Shown: positions 1 through 8,505, counted from the stretch's first letter. The stretch: DNA of 64,000 nucleotides from Hyphomicrobiales bacterium (GCA_900470775.1 UCBZ01000054.1:1-64000); one strand, 5' to 3'. Made by a program: numbers and translations. Notes: a model not told the origin generated them from the sequence alone.

Positions 1-104
1 TGGCGGCACCGCCACCGCCACCCCCACCCGCACCGCAGCCGCCGGCGCAAACGTCACACGGAGCAGTGCGGTTCTCGTCGGTCTTCGGCACGAGGAGGCG
101 CTGA
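1..104 (+). CDS. Possible 3' end of an upstream gene (partial)
   Basis: A frame open from the window edge ends with TGA at 102-104, two bases before the next ATG. It reads as an Ala/Pro-rich tail followed by a basic end. A second frame, ending at 142, is also open, so the frame is a guess based on the spacing to the next gene. In molybdenum-hydroxylase operons this place is usually taken by the iron-sulfur, FAD or large molybdopterin subunit. Nothing in the 34 visible codons identifies which. Confidence 0.3.
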   Translation, partial: AAPPPPPPPAPQPPAQTSHGAVRFSSVFGTRRR

Positions 105-105
105 G

Positions 106-1149
106 ATGGCCCGTCATGAAGGCAGGGGCATGGCCTCGGTGAATTATCCGATCGGCATGAATCTCGGTGGCGATCCGAGCCAGGCCCTGATCCATTCCAA
201 CCCCGATGGCAAGTTCACGGTCGCGCTCTCGGCGATCGATCTGGGCCAGGGCATGAAGCAGGTCTCGCGGCAGATCGCGGCCGAGACGCTGGGCGTGCCG
301 ATCGAGGACGTCCATGTCGATACCGCCGACAGCGACACCGGCCCGCACGACATGGGCTCCTTCGCGTCGCGCGGCACGCATCGCATGGGCAACGCCATCA
401 TCGTCGCCGCCCGGGAGGCGCGCGGCGTGCTGCTGGAGGCCGCTGCCGAGGAACTCGAGGTCAACGCCGCCGACCTCGTCACCGACGGGCGCGGCAACAT
501 CCATGTTCGTGGCGCCCCGTCGAAGACGATCACCGTGAAAGCGACGGCGCAGGCGGCGCAGTTCAAGCAGGGCAAGACCATCGCAGGGCGCGGCATCTTC
601 CTGATCCCGCTCTCGGCGGTCGACGCCGAGACCGGTGAAATGAACCCCAATACGGCCTTCGCCCATGCTTGCTTGGTCGCCGACGTCTCCGTCGACGACG
701 AGACCGGCGAGGTCGAGGTCCAGAGGATGACCAGCGCCTATGAGCTCGGCCGGGTGATCAATCCGCGCATGGTCGAGCAACAGCTCGTCGGCGGGGCATG
801 GATGGGCATGAGCCACGCGCTCTACGAGACGCCCGAGCCCTATTATCCAAACCCCGAGCACGGGCCGCGCGACTTCAACGAATATCTGATGCCGGGGCCG
901 GGCGACATCGCGCCCTATCACGTCACGGTGCTGGAGCGGCCGGCGCCGGATGGGCCGTTCGGCGGCAAGGGGCCCGGCGAGATGTGCGCCAATCCGGTGC
1001 TGCCGGCGATCGCCAACGCCGTCTACAACGCCATTGGCGTGCGCGTCGACGAATTGCCGATCACGCCCGAGAAGATCCTGCGCGGCATCAAGGCCAATGG
1101 CGGCGTCAAGCCGCAGGCCCGCCGTGGCGGCCCGGTGAACTGGCGGTGA
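106..1149 (+). CDS. Molybdenum hydroxylase, C-terminal-type molybdopterin subunit (xanthine dehydrogenase/CO dehydrogenase family)
   Basis: This 347-residue protein matches the second half of the large subunit of the xanthine dehydrogenase/CoxL family, which binds the Mo-pterin cytosine dinucleotide cofactor and hydroxylates N-heterocycles, aldehydes or CO. It starts at the domain border (GRGMASVNYP) and carries the cofactor-contact segment DLGQGMK, a TASRGTH-like SFASRGTHR segment and the catalytic Glu in GPGEM (Glu292). Full-length homologues have about 770 residues. The length fits a split enzyme such as nicotinate dehydrogenase NdhL/NdhM, with the other half upstream of the window. A GAGGAGG ribosome site lies at 92-98. 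The CoxD/CoxE-like genes that follow support a molybdenum enzyme needing dedicated maturation. Substrate unknown. Confidence 0.85.
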   Translation: MARHEGRGMASVNYPIGMNLGGDPSQALIHSNPDGKFTVALSAIDLGQGMKQVSRQIAAETLGVPIEDVHVDTADSDTGPHDMGSFASRGTHRMGNAIIVAAREARGVLLEAAAEELEVNAADLVTDGRGNIHVRGAPSKTITVKATAQAAQFKQGKTIAGRGIFLIPLSAVDAETGEMNPNTAFAHACLVADVSVDDETGEVEVQRMTSAYELGRVINPRMVEQQLVGGAWMGMSHALYETPEPYYPNPEHGPRDFNEYLMPGPGDIAPYHVTVLERPAPDGPFGGKGPGEMCANPVLPAIANAVYNAIGVRVDELPITPEKILRGIKANGGVKPQARRGGPVNWR

Positions 1150-1153
1150 CGGC

Positions 1154-2038
1154 ATGGCGCTGAGAACCACCGTTGCCGGCATATCGAGCCCCGAAGCGCT
1201 GGCCGAAGTGCTGCGCGCGGCGATGTATCTCGCCGATGACGGTATCGCGACCGCCGGCTATCTCGCGCTCGCGCTCGGCAAGCCGCTGCTGCTGGAGGGC
1301 GCGCCGGGCGTCGGCAAGACGGAGGCTGCCAAGGCGCTCGCCGGCATCCTCGGCCGGCAGCTCATCCGGCTGCAATGCTTCGAGGGCATCGATGCGTCCG
1401 GCGCGCTCTACGAATGGAACTATCCCCGCCAGATGCTGGCGATCCGGCAGGCCCGCGAAGGCGAGACGCCCGATATCTACCGCGATGACTTCCTGATTGA
1501 ACGGCCGATGCTGGCGGCCCTGCGCCGGCCGGGTTCCACCGTGCTGCTGATCGACGAGATCGACCGCTCCGACCATGAATTCGAGGCCTTCCTGCTCGAA
1601 TTCCTGTCCGATTTTTCGATCTCGATTCCCGAACGCGGCACGTTGCGCGCTGCAGAACGGCCGGTCGTCGTGCTGACCTCGAACCGCACGCGGGAGCTGC
1701 ACGAGGCGCTGCGCCGCCGCTGCGTCTACCACTACATCGCCTATCCCGAGGCCGAGCGCGAAGCGCAGATCATCATGCTGCGCTCCTCCGCCGTGGCCGA
1801 GGGCACTGCGCGCGCCGTCGTCCACGCCGTCGGATTGCTGCGGCAGGAGCCGCTCGCCAAGCCCCCCGGTGTCGCGGAGGCTGTCGACTGGGCCGAAGCC
1901 GCGACCGCACTGGCGCAGACCGGCGCGACCTGGCCCGAAGCCTTTCGTCGCTCGCTCGGCACCGCCATCAAGGACGAAGAGGACATGGCGCATCTGCGCC
2001 CGCGGCTGCCATTGTTCATTCCGGGGCTGGCGGCGTGA
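1154..2038 (+). CDS. MoxR-family AAA+ ATPase, CoxD-like maturation factor
   Basis: 294 residues, the usual length for MoxR ATPases. Walker A is GAPGVGKT (about residue 50), Walker B is LLIDEID (about 132) and sensor 1 is LTSNRTRELHEALRRR (about 175) with arginine-finger residues. CoxD of aerobic CO dehydrogenase operons is a MoxR ATPase thought to remodel the apoenzyme so that the active-site metal or sulfur centre can be completed. Its place directly after a molybdopterin subunit and before a VWA protein matches that role. The start lies four bases after the previous stop and its stop overlaps the next start, so it is translated as part of one operon. Confidence 0.88.
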   Translation: MALRTTVAGISSPEALAEVLRAAMYLADDGIATAGYLALALGKPLLLEGAPGVGKTEAAKALAGILGRQLIRLQCFEGIDASGALYEWNYPRQMLAIRQAREGETPDIYRDDFLIERPMLAALRRPGSTVLLIDEIDRSDHEFEAFLLEFLSDFSISIPERGTLRAAERPVVVLTSNRTRELHEALRRRCVYHYIAYPEAEREAQIIMLRSSAVAEGTARAVVHAVGLLRQEPLAKPPGVAEAVDWAEAATALAQTGATWPEAFRRSLGTAIKDEEDMAHLRPRLPLFIPGLAA

Positions 2039-3147
2039 TGGCGCCCGTTCCCGCCGCCACACGTGTCCTCCTGGCTTTTCCGGCCCTGCTCCGCGAGAAC
2101 GGTTTTGCCGTGGCTCCGGAACAGACGACCTCCTTCCTGATGGCGGTCGAACTGCTCGGCCCGCGCAGCATCGAGCATGTCCGCAAGGCGGCACTTGCGA
2201 CGCTCGCTCCCCATCCCGAGCAACGCCAGCGTTTCGACGCCTTGTTCGACCTGCTCTTCCTCGGCGCCATCACTGAGCCGGGTGATGAGGACTTCGTGCC
2301 CGACGAGGAGATGTCGGTGCAGGAGGATGCCGGTTCGCGCGAGGTGTTGCTCGGCGAGGAGATCAACGAGACCGGGCAGGCGGCCACGGGCGCTGAAGCG
2401 CTGTCGGTGCGCCGCCTGCAGCCTCTCGATGACAACGAGGTGCTGCGCCGCTTTGCCAGAGCGCTGCCGGCGGCATTGCCGCGCCGGCGCGGCTATCGCC
2501 ATCGCGGCGCGCGCCGTGGTCCGGTGGTCGATCTCGCCCGCAGTCTCCGGGACGCCATTCGCCATGACGGCGAGGTGATGAGCCTGAAGAAGCTGCGTCG
2601 CGTCACCCGGCCGCGCCCGATCCTGCTGCTGATCGATGTCTCCGGCTCGATGAAGCAGCGCAGCGACGCCAATCTGGCCTTGGCCCATGCCGTGATCCAG
2701 GCTGCGCCCCGCGCCGAGGCCTTCACCTTCGGAACGAGGCTGACGCGGGTGACGCGGGCGCTACGCCGCCGCCGGCGCGAGCAGGCGCTGATCGAGGCGT
2801 CCGGCCTCGTCGCCGACTGGGACGGCGGCACGCGGATCGGCGATGCGCTGCTGGCCTTCCTCGCCGTGCCGCGCTTTGCGGCTTATGCGCGCGGCGCGGT
2901 CGTCGTGGTGCTGTCCGACGGGCTGGAGCGCGGCGACCCGGCAGCACTCGTCTCGGCCGTGGCCCGGCTCGCGGCGCGAGCGCACCGCATCGACTGGCTG
3001 ACGCCGCTGGCCGCCGATCCGGGCTATCGTCCCGAGACCGAGGCGCTGCGGCTGATCCTGCCCAACCTCGCCAGCCTCGCCAACGGCGCGAGTACGGCGC
3101 GGATCTGCGGGCACATCCTTTCACTCGGGGGCGCGCGAGCGGCATGA
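2038..3147 (+). CDS. VWA-domain protein, CoxE-like
   Basis: About 369 residues. A variable N-terminal helical region (1-190) is followed by a von Willebrand A domain whose metal-ion-dependent adhesion site is DVSGSMKQ (DxSxS, about residue 203), with a later DGGTRIG and a SDGLERGD segment. CoxE proteins form a MoxR-VWA chaperone pair with CoxD; here the two genes overlap (TGATG at 2036-2040), which suggests translational coupling and a fixed partnership. A GTG at 2035 is in frame and is an alternative start; I prefer the ATG at 2038. The stop overlaps the following start as ATGA. Confidence 0.87.
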   Translation: MAPVPAATRVLLAFPALLRENGFAVAPEQTTSFLMAVELLGPRSIEHVRKAALATLAPHPEQRQRFDALFDLLFLGAITEPGDEDFVPDEEMSVQEDAGSREVLLGEEINETGQAATGAEALSVRRLQPLDDNEVLRRFARALPAALPRRRGYRHRGARRGPVVDLARSLRDAIRHDGEVMSLKKLRRVTRPRPILLLIDVSGSMKQRSDANLALAHAVIQAAPRAEAFTFGTRLTRVTRALRRRRREQALIEASGLVADWDGGTRIGDALLAFLAVPRFAAYARGAVVVVLSDGLERGDPAALVSAVARLAARAHRIDWLTPLAADPGYRPETEALRLILPNLASLANGASTARICGHILSLGGARAA

Positions 3148-4028
3148 CGGGCATCATCGATTCCCATTTCCACATCTGGCGGCAGGCGGATCTGCCCTGG
3201 CTGCTCGGCCCGATGCAGCCGCGCATCTTTGGGCCCTATGAGCCGATCCGGCGCGACTATCCGATCGCGGAATATCTGGCTGATTGCCGGCCCGAGGGCG
3301 TGACGCAGGCCGTCTACGTCCAGGCCAACTGGGCGCCGGAGCGTTATCTCGACGAAGTCGATTTCGTGTCGCAGGCCTCGGAGGAGAGCGGCTTTCCGAT
3401 CGCGATCGTCGCCTATGCCGATCTGCTCGCTGAGGATGCCCGTCCCCAGCTCGACGCGCTTGCCCGCAATCCGCGGATCCGTGGCGTGCGGATGCAACTG
3501 CACTGGCATGAGAACGTGCTCTACCGCTTCGCCAGCGCTCCCGATCTGGCGCGCGATCCGCGGCTGCAGGCCAATGTCGGCCACCTTGCCGACTACGCTT
3601 TCAGCTTCGACCTCCAGGTCTTCGCCGGCCAGATGGCGGGATCAGCCGAGCTTGCCGCCGCCTGTCCGAAGGTGACCTTCGTCCTCCAGCATGCCGGCAT
3701 GCTGGAGGGTCTGTCCCCCGAAGGCATGACCGCCTGGCAAGACGGGATGGCGCTGCTGGCGGCACAGCCCAACATCGTCAGCAAGCTCTCGGGGCTCGGT
3801 ACTTTCCTGCGCGCCAACGACAGCAATCATATCCGCCTCGTCGTCGCGCAGACGCTGGCGCTGTTCGGCGCGGAGCGCTGCCTGTTCGGCTCCAACTTTC
3901 CGATCGAGAAGCTCTGGACCTCCTATTCCGGGCTGATCGAAGCCCACCGCGCGGCGGTTCCCGCCGACGTCCACGATGCCATTTTCAGCGACACCGCAAG
4001 GCGGGTCTACCGCCTGCAAGACATCTGA
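3144..4028 (+). CDS. Amidohydrolase-2 family TIM-barrel hydrolase
   Basis: 294 residues of the amidohydrolase-related superfamily, the group that includes 2-pyrone-4,6-dicarboxylate, 4-sulfomuconolactone and L-fuconolactone hydrolases. The metal-binding DSHFHIW motif is at residue 6, the strand RGVRMQLHWHE at about 113, FVLQHAGM at about 176, and FGSNFPIEK (catalytic Asp position occupied by Asn in the usual GSDxP) at about 248. It overlaps coxE-like by ATGA and is followed 13 bases later by a lactonase, so it probably hydrolyses a ring-cleavage or lactone intermediate made downstream of the molybdenum hydroxylase. The exact substrate is not inferable. Confidence 0.83.
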   Translation: MTGIIDSHFHIWRQADLPWLLGPMQPRIFGPYEPIRRDYPIAEYLADCRPEGVTQAVYVQANWAPERYLDEVDFVSQASEESGFPIAIVAYADLLAEDARPQLDALARNPRIRGVRMQLHWHENVLYRFASAPDLARDPRLQANVGHLADYAFSFDLQVFAGQMAGSAELAAACPKVTFVLQHAGMLEGLSPEGMTAWQDGMALLAAQPNIVSKLSGLGTFLRANDSNHIRLVVAQTLALFGAERCLFGSNFPIEKLWTSYSGLIEAHRAAVPADVHDAIFSDTARRVYRLQDI

Positions 4029-4041
4029 CGGAGGACCCCTC

Positions 4042-4890
4042 ATGGCGCTAGAAATCAAGATTCTCGACTACGGCGACATCGAGCTGGAATCGAGCTTCCT
4101 CGTGCTTGGGCGCGACTGCGGCCGGACGCGCCGGGTGCCGACCTATGGCTTCCTGATCCTGGGCGGTCCCTGGCCGGTCGTCGTCGACACCGGCTATCGC
4201 CACAACCAGATCATGGAAAGCCTGGGCATGCGGGGCCTGCAGTTCCACGAGAACATGATCGAGAACCAGCTCGCCAAGCACGGGGTGCGGATGGGCGATG
4301 TGCGCTATGTCATGCACACCCATCTCCACATCGACCACGCCGGGAAGGACGAGCTCTTCCCGATGAACACGACGGTGCTCGTCAACCGGCGCGAGCTCGA
4401 ATATTCGGTCTCAGGGCTGATGCACCCGCAATATCCGGCGCCCGATATCAAACACCTGATCGACCGGCTGCACACGCGAGACGCGCTGCGCTTCGAAGAT
4501 CTCGAACTGTCGGGCATGATCGAACTCTTCCCGGGCTGCTATCTGGAGGCAGCGGGAGCCCACACCGAGGGATCGATGAATGTCCATGTCGACACGGCCG
4601 AGGGCAGGGCGATCCTGTGCGGCGACGTGATCTACGACTTCAACGACCAGATCGTCACGCCGTTCCACGAGATCAGCGCCAACGAGCCGCGGACCACCGG
4701 CAACCACGGCGTCTCTAAGCGACAAGAGAAGGCCGCGATCAAGAAGCTGCTCTCGGCCGGCGCCTTCCTGCTGCCGGTGCACGACAAGCCGGCCAAGATC
4801 GCCCATGGCCAGGTCGTCGGCCGGATGGACATGTCGGTGCCTGGCCCGGTGGTGCAGTCATTGCCCGCGCGCAACTGGTTCGCGGCCTGA
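4042..4890 (+). CDS. Metallo-beta-lactamase-fold hydrolase, N-acyl homoserine lactonase-like
   Basis: 282 residues from the ATG at 4042, preceded by GGAGG at 4030-4034; an in-frame ATG at 3976 lies inside the upstream gene and is rejected. The zinc-binding motif HTHLHIDHAG (HxHxDH) sits near residue 94, with later ligands in EAAGAHTEGS (His) and CGDVIYDF (Asp). This arrangement is that of the AttM/AiiA-type lactonases, which open acyl-homoserine or small gamma-lactones. In this operon, beside an amidohydrolase and a SMP-30 protein, a catabolic lactonase role is more likely than quorum quenching. Confidence 0.84.
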   Translation: MALEIKILDYGDIELESSFLVLGRDCGRTRRVPTYGFLILGGPWPVVVDTGYRHNQIMESLGMRGLQFHENMIENQLAKHGVRMGDVRYVMHTHLHIDHAGKDELFPMNTTVLVNRRELEYSVSGLMHPQYPAPDIKHLIDRLHTRDALRFEDLELSGMIELFPGCYLEAAGAHTEGSMNVHVDTAEGRAILCGDVIYDFNDQIVTPFHEISANEPRTTGNHGVSKRQEKAAIKKLLSAGAFLLPVHDKPAKIAHGQVVGRMDMSVPGPVVQSLPARNWFAA

Positions 4891-4903
4891 GGAGCCGCGC
4901 ATC

Positions 4904-6526
4904 ATGACCACGCACATCGCCGTCCGGCCGCAATTCGCCGAGTGCATCGACCTATGGGCACCGGTGCGACAGCTCGGCACCGGGTTCCAGTTCAGCGAAG
5001 GTCCGATCTGGCATCCGCGCGAGCAGCATCTGCTGTTTTCCGACATGCCGGGCGATGTCCGCAGGCGCTGGAACAAGAGCGGGGTCAGCGAGGTCATGCG
5101 TCCCGCCAACAAATGCAACGGCATGACCTATGACGGCGAGCTCAACCTGATCGTCTGCGAACACGCGACCTCGTCCGTGGTCCGCGAGCGGCCCGACGGG
5201 GCGCGTGAGGTGCTGGCCTCCCACTTCGAGGGCATGGAGCTGAACAGCCCCAACGATGTCGTGGTGAAGTCGGACGGCGCGATCTACTTCTCGGACCCCT
5301 GGTATGGGCGCATGCCGGTCTTCGGCGTCGAGCGGCCGCGCCAGCTCGGATTCCAGGGGGTCTACCGCATCCCGCCGGGCGGCGGGCCGCCCGAGCTTCT
5401 GGTCGACCGCTACCTCTTCGACCAGCCGAATGGGCTTTGCTTTTGCCCGACAGAGGACCGGCTGTTCGTCAACGACACGGTCCAGCACAACATCCGCGTC
5501 TTCCCGATGCTCCCGGACGGGCGGCTTGGTCCGGGCCGCGTCTTCGCTTCGGGTATCGTTGGCCCTGAGCCCGGCGTGCCCGACGGCATGAAGTGCGATG
5601 CGCAGGGCAATGTCTGGGTTTGCGGGCCGGGGGGTGTCTGGGTCTATACGATCAAGGGCGAGCTGATCGGCAAGCTGCGGGTCCCCGAACTCGTCGGCAA
5701 TCTGACCTGGGGCGGACCGGACTGGCGCACCCTGTTCCTGACTGCGACCCATTCGCTCTATGCGGTCGAGACCAAGATCGGACCACGGCGCGAACCTTAT
5801 ATGAAGGCGTCCGCGACGACCGCCCGCGGCGCCGAAAGTGCGGGCAGCGGCCGGCCGGTTTCGCGCGTCGATGCGGCGGTCTCTGTCTCCGCCAGCGGCG
5901 TGAAGAAGGCCGCCGGAGGGTTCGGGCTCGATGCGTCGCGGTGCGCACTCATCATCCAGGACATGCAGAACGATGTCGTGATGGAAGGAGGCGCCTTCGC
6001 CGCCTCGGGCTCGCCGGAGCATTGCAAGACGCAGAACGCCATCGGCAATGCTGCCCGGTTGGCGGAGGCCGCCCGCAGAAGCGGCATTCCGGTCATCCAT
6101 GTCTGGTTCGTGGTCGAGCCCGGCGCGCCTGGCGTCACGATGAACGCGCCCTTGTTCGAGGGGCTGGCCGATGCCAAGGCGCTGGTGCGGGGCAGCTGGG
6201 GCGCGGCGCCTGCGCCGGGGCTGGAGCCGCAGGCGGGCGACCATGTCGTCGAGAAGTGCCGCATGAGCGCGTGGGAGGGCACGCGATTGGAGACGGTGCT
6301 GAAGGCGCTCGGCCGCGATGTCGTGATCGTGACCGGCGCATGGACCAATATGTCGATCGAGCACACGGCCCGCACCGGCGCCGACAAGGGCTATTTCATG
6401 GTCGTGCCGGAGGATGCCTGCTCGACGATGAACGCCGAATGGCACATTGCCTCGGTCAATTACGCCCTGCAGAACGTGGCCGTGGTGTCGGACGTCAACG
6501 CGGTGATAGAAGCGATAAAGGGCTGA
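4904..6526 (+). CDS. SMP-30/gluconolactonase fused to isochorismatase-like cysteine hydrolase with Cys-to-Ser change
   Basis: 540 residues from the ATG at 4904 (a longer frame to 4805 lies inside the lactonase gene). Residues 20-305 form a SMP-30/gluconolactonase beta-propeller with apparent metal ligands in FSEGPIWHP, SPNDVVVK, PNGLCF and PDGMKCD. A low-complexity linker (about 305-345, Ala/Ser/Gly-rich) joins it to an isochorismatase-fold domain (348-540). There the catalytic Asp353 (LIIQDMQND) and Lys451 (VVEKCRMS) are kept, but the TNxCV motif reads TNMSI, so the nucleophilic Cys is Ser484. Each part is normally a separate protein. The pair would couple lactone opening to amide or C-N cleavage, or the second domain may be non-catalytic. 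Confidence 0.86.
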   Translation: MTTHIAVRPQFAECIDLWAPVRQLGTGFQFSEGPIWHPREQHLLFSDMPGDVRRRWNKSGVSEVMRPANKCNGMTYDGELNLIVCEHATSSVVRERPDGAREVLASHFEGMELNSPNDVVVKSDGAIYFSDPWYGRMPVFGVERPRQLGFQGVYRIPPGGGPPELLVDRYLFDQPNGLCFCPTEDRLFVNDTVQHNIRVFPMLPDGRLGPGRVFASGIVGPEPGVPDGMKCDAQGNVWVCGPGGVWVYTIKGELIGKLRVPELVGNLTWGGPDWRTLFLTATHSLYAVETKIGPRREPYMKASATTARGAESAGSGRPVSRVDAAVSVSASGVKKAAGGFGLDASRCALIIQDMQNDVVMEGGAFAASGSPEHCKTQNAIGNAARLAEAARRSGIPVIHVWFVVEPGAPGVTMNAPLFEGLADAKALVRGSWGAAPAPGLEPQAGDHVVEKCRMSAWEGTRLETVLKALGRDVVIVTGAWTNMSIEHTARTGADKGYFMVVPEDACSTMNAEWHIASVNYALQNVAVVSDVNAVIEAIKG

Positions 6527-7004
6527 AGACGACGGTCGGCAACATCCTCCTCGGCCTCGTCGCACCCGATCGGGGAGAGGTGGAACGTACCGCCGGCATG
6601 GCGCCAACCCGCTTCCAGAAGCTCTACCAGGATCCACCGGCCGCATTCGCACCGCACCAGACGCTGCGGCGGAGCCCTGGTGACCTGCTGAAGCTGTATG
6701 GGCTCGCCTGGGAGCCGAGGCGAGCATGCAGCGCTTCGGCCTTGGGCGGGAGCTGCTCGATCGTCGCCCGAGCGAGGTGTCCGGTGGCGAATTGCAGCGC
6801 TTCGCGATCCTGCGCGCGCTGCTGCTCGACCCGGTGTTCCTCTTCGCTGACGAAGCGACCTCGCGTCTCGATCCGGTCAGTCAGAAGGATGTTTTCGCCA
6901 TCCTGATCGAGGCCGTCCGCGAGCGCAGCCTCGGACTTCTGACGGTGACGCACGAAACCGCGCTTGCAGAGACGGTCGCGCACCGCATCTTGAAGCTCGG
7001 CTAG
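6523..7004 (+). pseudogene. Remnant of an oligopeptide/dipeptide-type ABC transporter ATPase
   Basis: From 6523 the second frame reads GLKTTVGNILLGLV, the end of a Walker A helix as in DppF/OppF ATPases, then the Q-loop region LYQDPPAAFAPHQTL. The frame shifts near 6712-6726, after which VSGGELQRFAILRALLLDP (signature), LFADEATSRLD (Walker B) and VTHETALAE (H-loop) continue to the TAG at 7002-7004. The N-terminus and most of the P-loop are missing, and the remaining sequence begins exactly at the stop of the preceding gene. It cannot encode a working ATPase and marks a deletion or recombination end point. Confidence 0.85.
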
Positions 7005-7118
7005 CGTTGCATGCCTGAGTTCGCGCCGGGTGCAGGACGGTTGAGGGCCATGACGAGAAACGGTCGCGATCGCCAATCATGACATCGCGCATACCGATGT
7101 GATGTTCAGTGGTCCGCG

Positions 7119-8021
7119 TCAGGCGCTTGATGTTCGATGTCTCAGCGCATCCAGCAGCGCGACGAAGGCGGGAGAGGATTGCCGGCGGCTGGGATAATAG
7201 AGGTGGTAGCCATCCCAGGGCGGCGAAAACTCCTGCAGGACACGGATCAGGCGGCCGTCGGCGACATAGGGAAGGATGATTTCCTCGGGGATGTAGGCCA
7301 GGCCGAAGCCGTCGAGCGTCGCTTCAAGTGACTCGAAGGTGTTGTTGAAGGCGAGTTGGCCATCGACGCGGATCTTGATCTCGCGCCCGTCCTCCTCGAA
7401 CTCCCAGGCGTAGAGACCGCCCGAACTGGGCAGGCGGAAATTGATGCAGGCGTGGCCGACGAGATCCTTGGGGTGCATGGGCTTCGCGCGACCGGCGAAA
7501 TAGGCCGGCGATCCGACGACCGCCAGGCAGAAGTCCGGCCCGATCCGTGCCGAGATCATGTCCTTGGCGAGGTGCTCGCCCATCCGGACGCCCGCGTCGT
7601 AGCGTTCGTTGACGATGTCGGTGAGGCCGTTGTCGAGGATCAGTTCGACCTTGATGTCGGGGTATCGCGGCAGGAACGTCCTGACCTTTGGCCAGAGCAC
7701 GAATTTGATCGCATAGTCGGCCGCGACGATCCGGATCGTGCCGGCTGGTTTGTCCCGCAACTCGCCGAGGGACTCGACCTGCGCTTCGATCTCGTCGAAA
7801 TGCGGACCGATCCCGTCCAGCAGCCGTTCGCCGGCATCGGTCAGGGACACGGCCCGCGTCGTGCGCGTCAGGAGGCGAACGCCGAGGCGCGCTTCCAACT
7901 GCCGGACCGTGTAGCTCATGGCCGACTGCGACAGGCCGAATTTGGCCGCGGCCTTGGTGAAGCTGCGCTCGCGCGCGACCGCGACGAATGCGACCAGCTC
8001 ATTCACATTGTCACGCGGCAC
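7119..8021 (-). CDS. LysR-family transcriptional regulator (CrgA-like)
   Basis: 300 residues with a GTG start. The N-terminal winged helix-turn-helix (residues 5-65, SFTKAAAKFGLSQSAMSYTV) is followed by an effector-binding domain with GSPAYFAGRAKP and GGLYAWEFEEDGREI, segments typical of the CrgA/DhcR-type LysR group often found beside aldo-keto reductases, SDRs and other redox genes. It is closely related in these segments to the LysR protein at 18047-18940. It lies 70 bases downstream of the cyclophilin-like gene on the same strand. Target unknown; the nearby ABC remnant suggests that former neighbours were lost. Confidence 0.92.
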   Translation of the reverse strand: MPRDNVNELVAFVAVARERSFTKAAAKFGLSQSAMSYTVRQLEARLGVRLLTRTTRAVSLTDAGERLLDGIGPHFDEIEAQVESLGELRDKPAGTIRIVAADYAIKFVLWPKVRTFLPRYPDIKVELILDNGLTDIVNERYDAGVRMGEHLAKDMISARIGPDFCLAVVGSPAYFAGRAKPMHPKDLVGHACINFRLPSSGGLYAWEFEEDGREIKIRVDGQLAFNNTFESLEATLDGFGLAYIPEEIILPYVADGRLIRVLQEFSPPWDGYHLYYPSRRQSSPAFVALLDALRHRTSSA

Positions 8022-8091
8022 TCATGAAACCCTCTCATGGTCGGGGCCAGATTGACGCGCCTGGCAGCGATTGGCAACGTGCGCTTTCGGG

Positions 8092-8505
8092 CTACCTGGC
8101 ACGCTCGACCCGGATCGAAACCGTGCCCGGGCGGTCGAAGATCGACGCGCCGTCCTTCACCTGGCCCAGGATGACGATGCCGGGCTGTGGAACCTGTCCG
8201 TCGCGGTAGTAGACGACGAAGTGGTCGGGGCCCCACAGACCGATCGTCCCGTTCTCGAACTCTCGCTGTCGCGGAGCGGCAGGGAGAGGCGACGGCAGGT
8301 TGCCGGTCTTCTCCTGCCGCAGATGATCGCTCATGGCGATGGTCAGGGGCAATAGTGGGACGAGCGCCTTCGTCGCGGCGTTGTCGGCGAGTTCAGCAGT
8401 GATCGAGCCCCACTCCGACGAGATCGTGATGCGTTCCTGGGCCATGGCGGTTTTGATCATCCCCACTGTGACGACGCCTGCGATCTGGATGGCTCGGCGC
8501 AGCAT
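8092..8505 (-). CDS. Secreted cyclophilin-like fold protein
   Basis: 137 residues. An N-terminal hydrophobic segment ending near AMAQ (about residue 23) looks like a Sec signal peptide. The rest (about 25-137) resembles the small cyclophilin-like beta-barrel family: ITISSEWGSITAELADN, LPLTIAMSDH, GTIGLWGP, HFVVYYRDG and IVILGQVKDG match its usual order. Family members have no proven enzymatic role. In many alphaproteobacteria such genes sit next to LysR regulators and oxidoreductases, as here. Confidence 0.72.
   Translation of the reverse strand: MLRRAIQIAGVVTVGMIKTAMAQERITISSEWGSITAELADNAATKALVPLLPLTIAMSDHLRQEKTGNLPSPLPAAPRQREFENGTIGLWGPDHFVVYYRDGQVPQPGIVILGQVKDGASIFDRPGTVSIRVERAR

Noticed and set aside
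1-60. Short CCGCCA-type tandem repeat at the window start
   Set aside because: It is explained by an Ala/Pro-rich protein tail in a GC-rich gene and is too short for a repeat array.
4042-4890. Quorum-quenching lactonase as the primary role
   Set aside because: The fold fits, but the catabolic operon context favours a metabolic lactone; no luxI/luxR genes are in the window.
8092-8505. Peptidyl-prolyl isomerase (true cyclophilin)
   Set aside because: Only the fold family resembles it; the size and motifs do not match the catalytic cyclophilin core.
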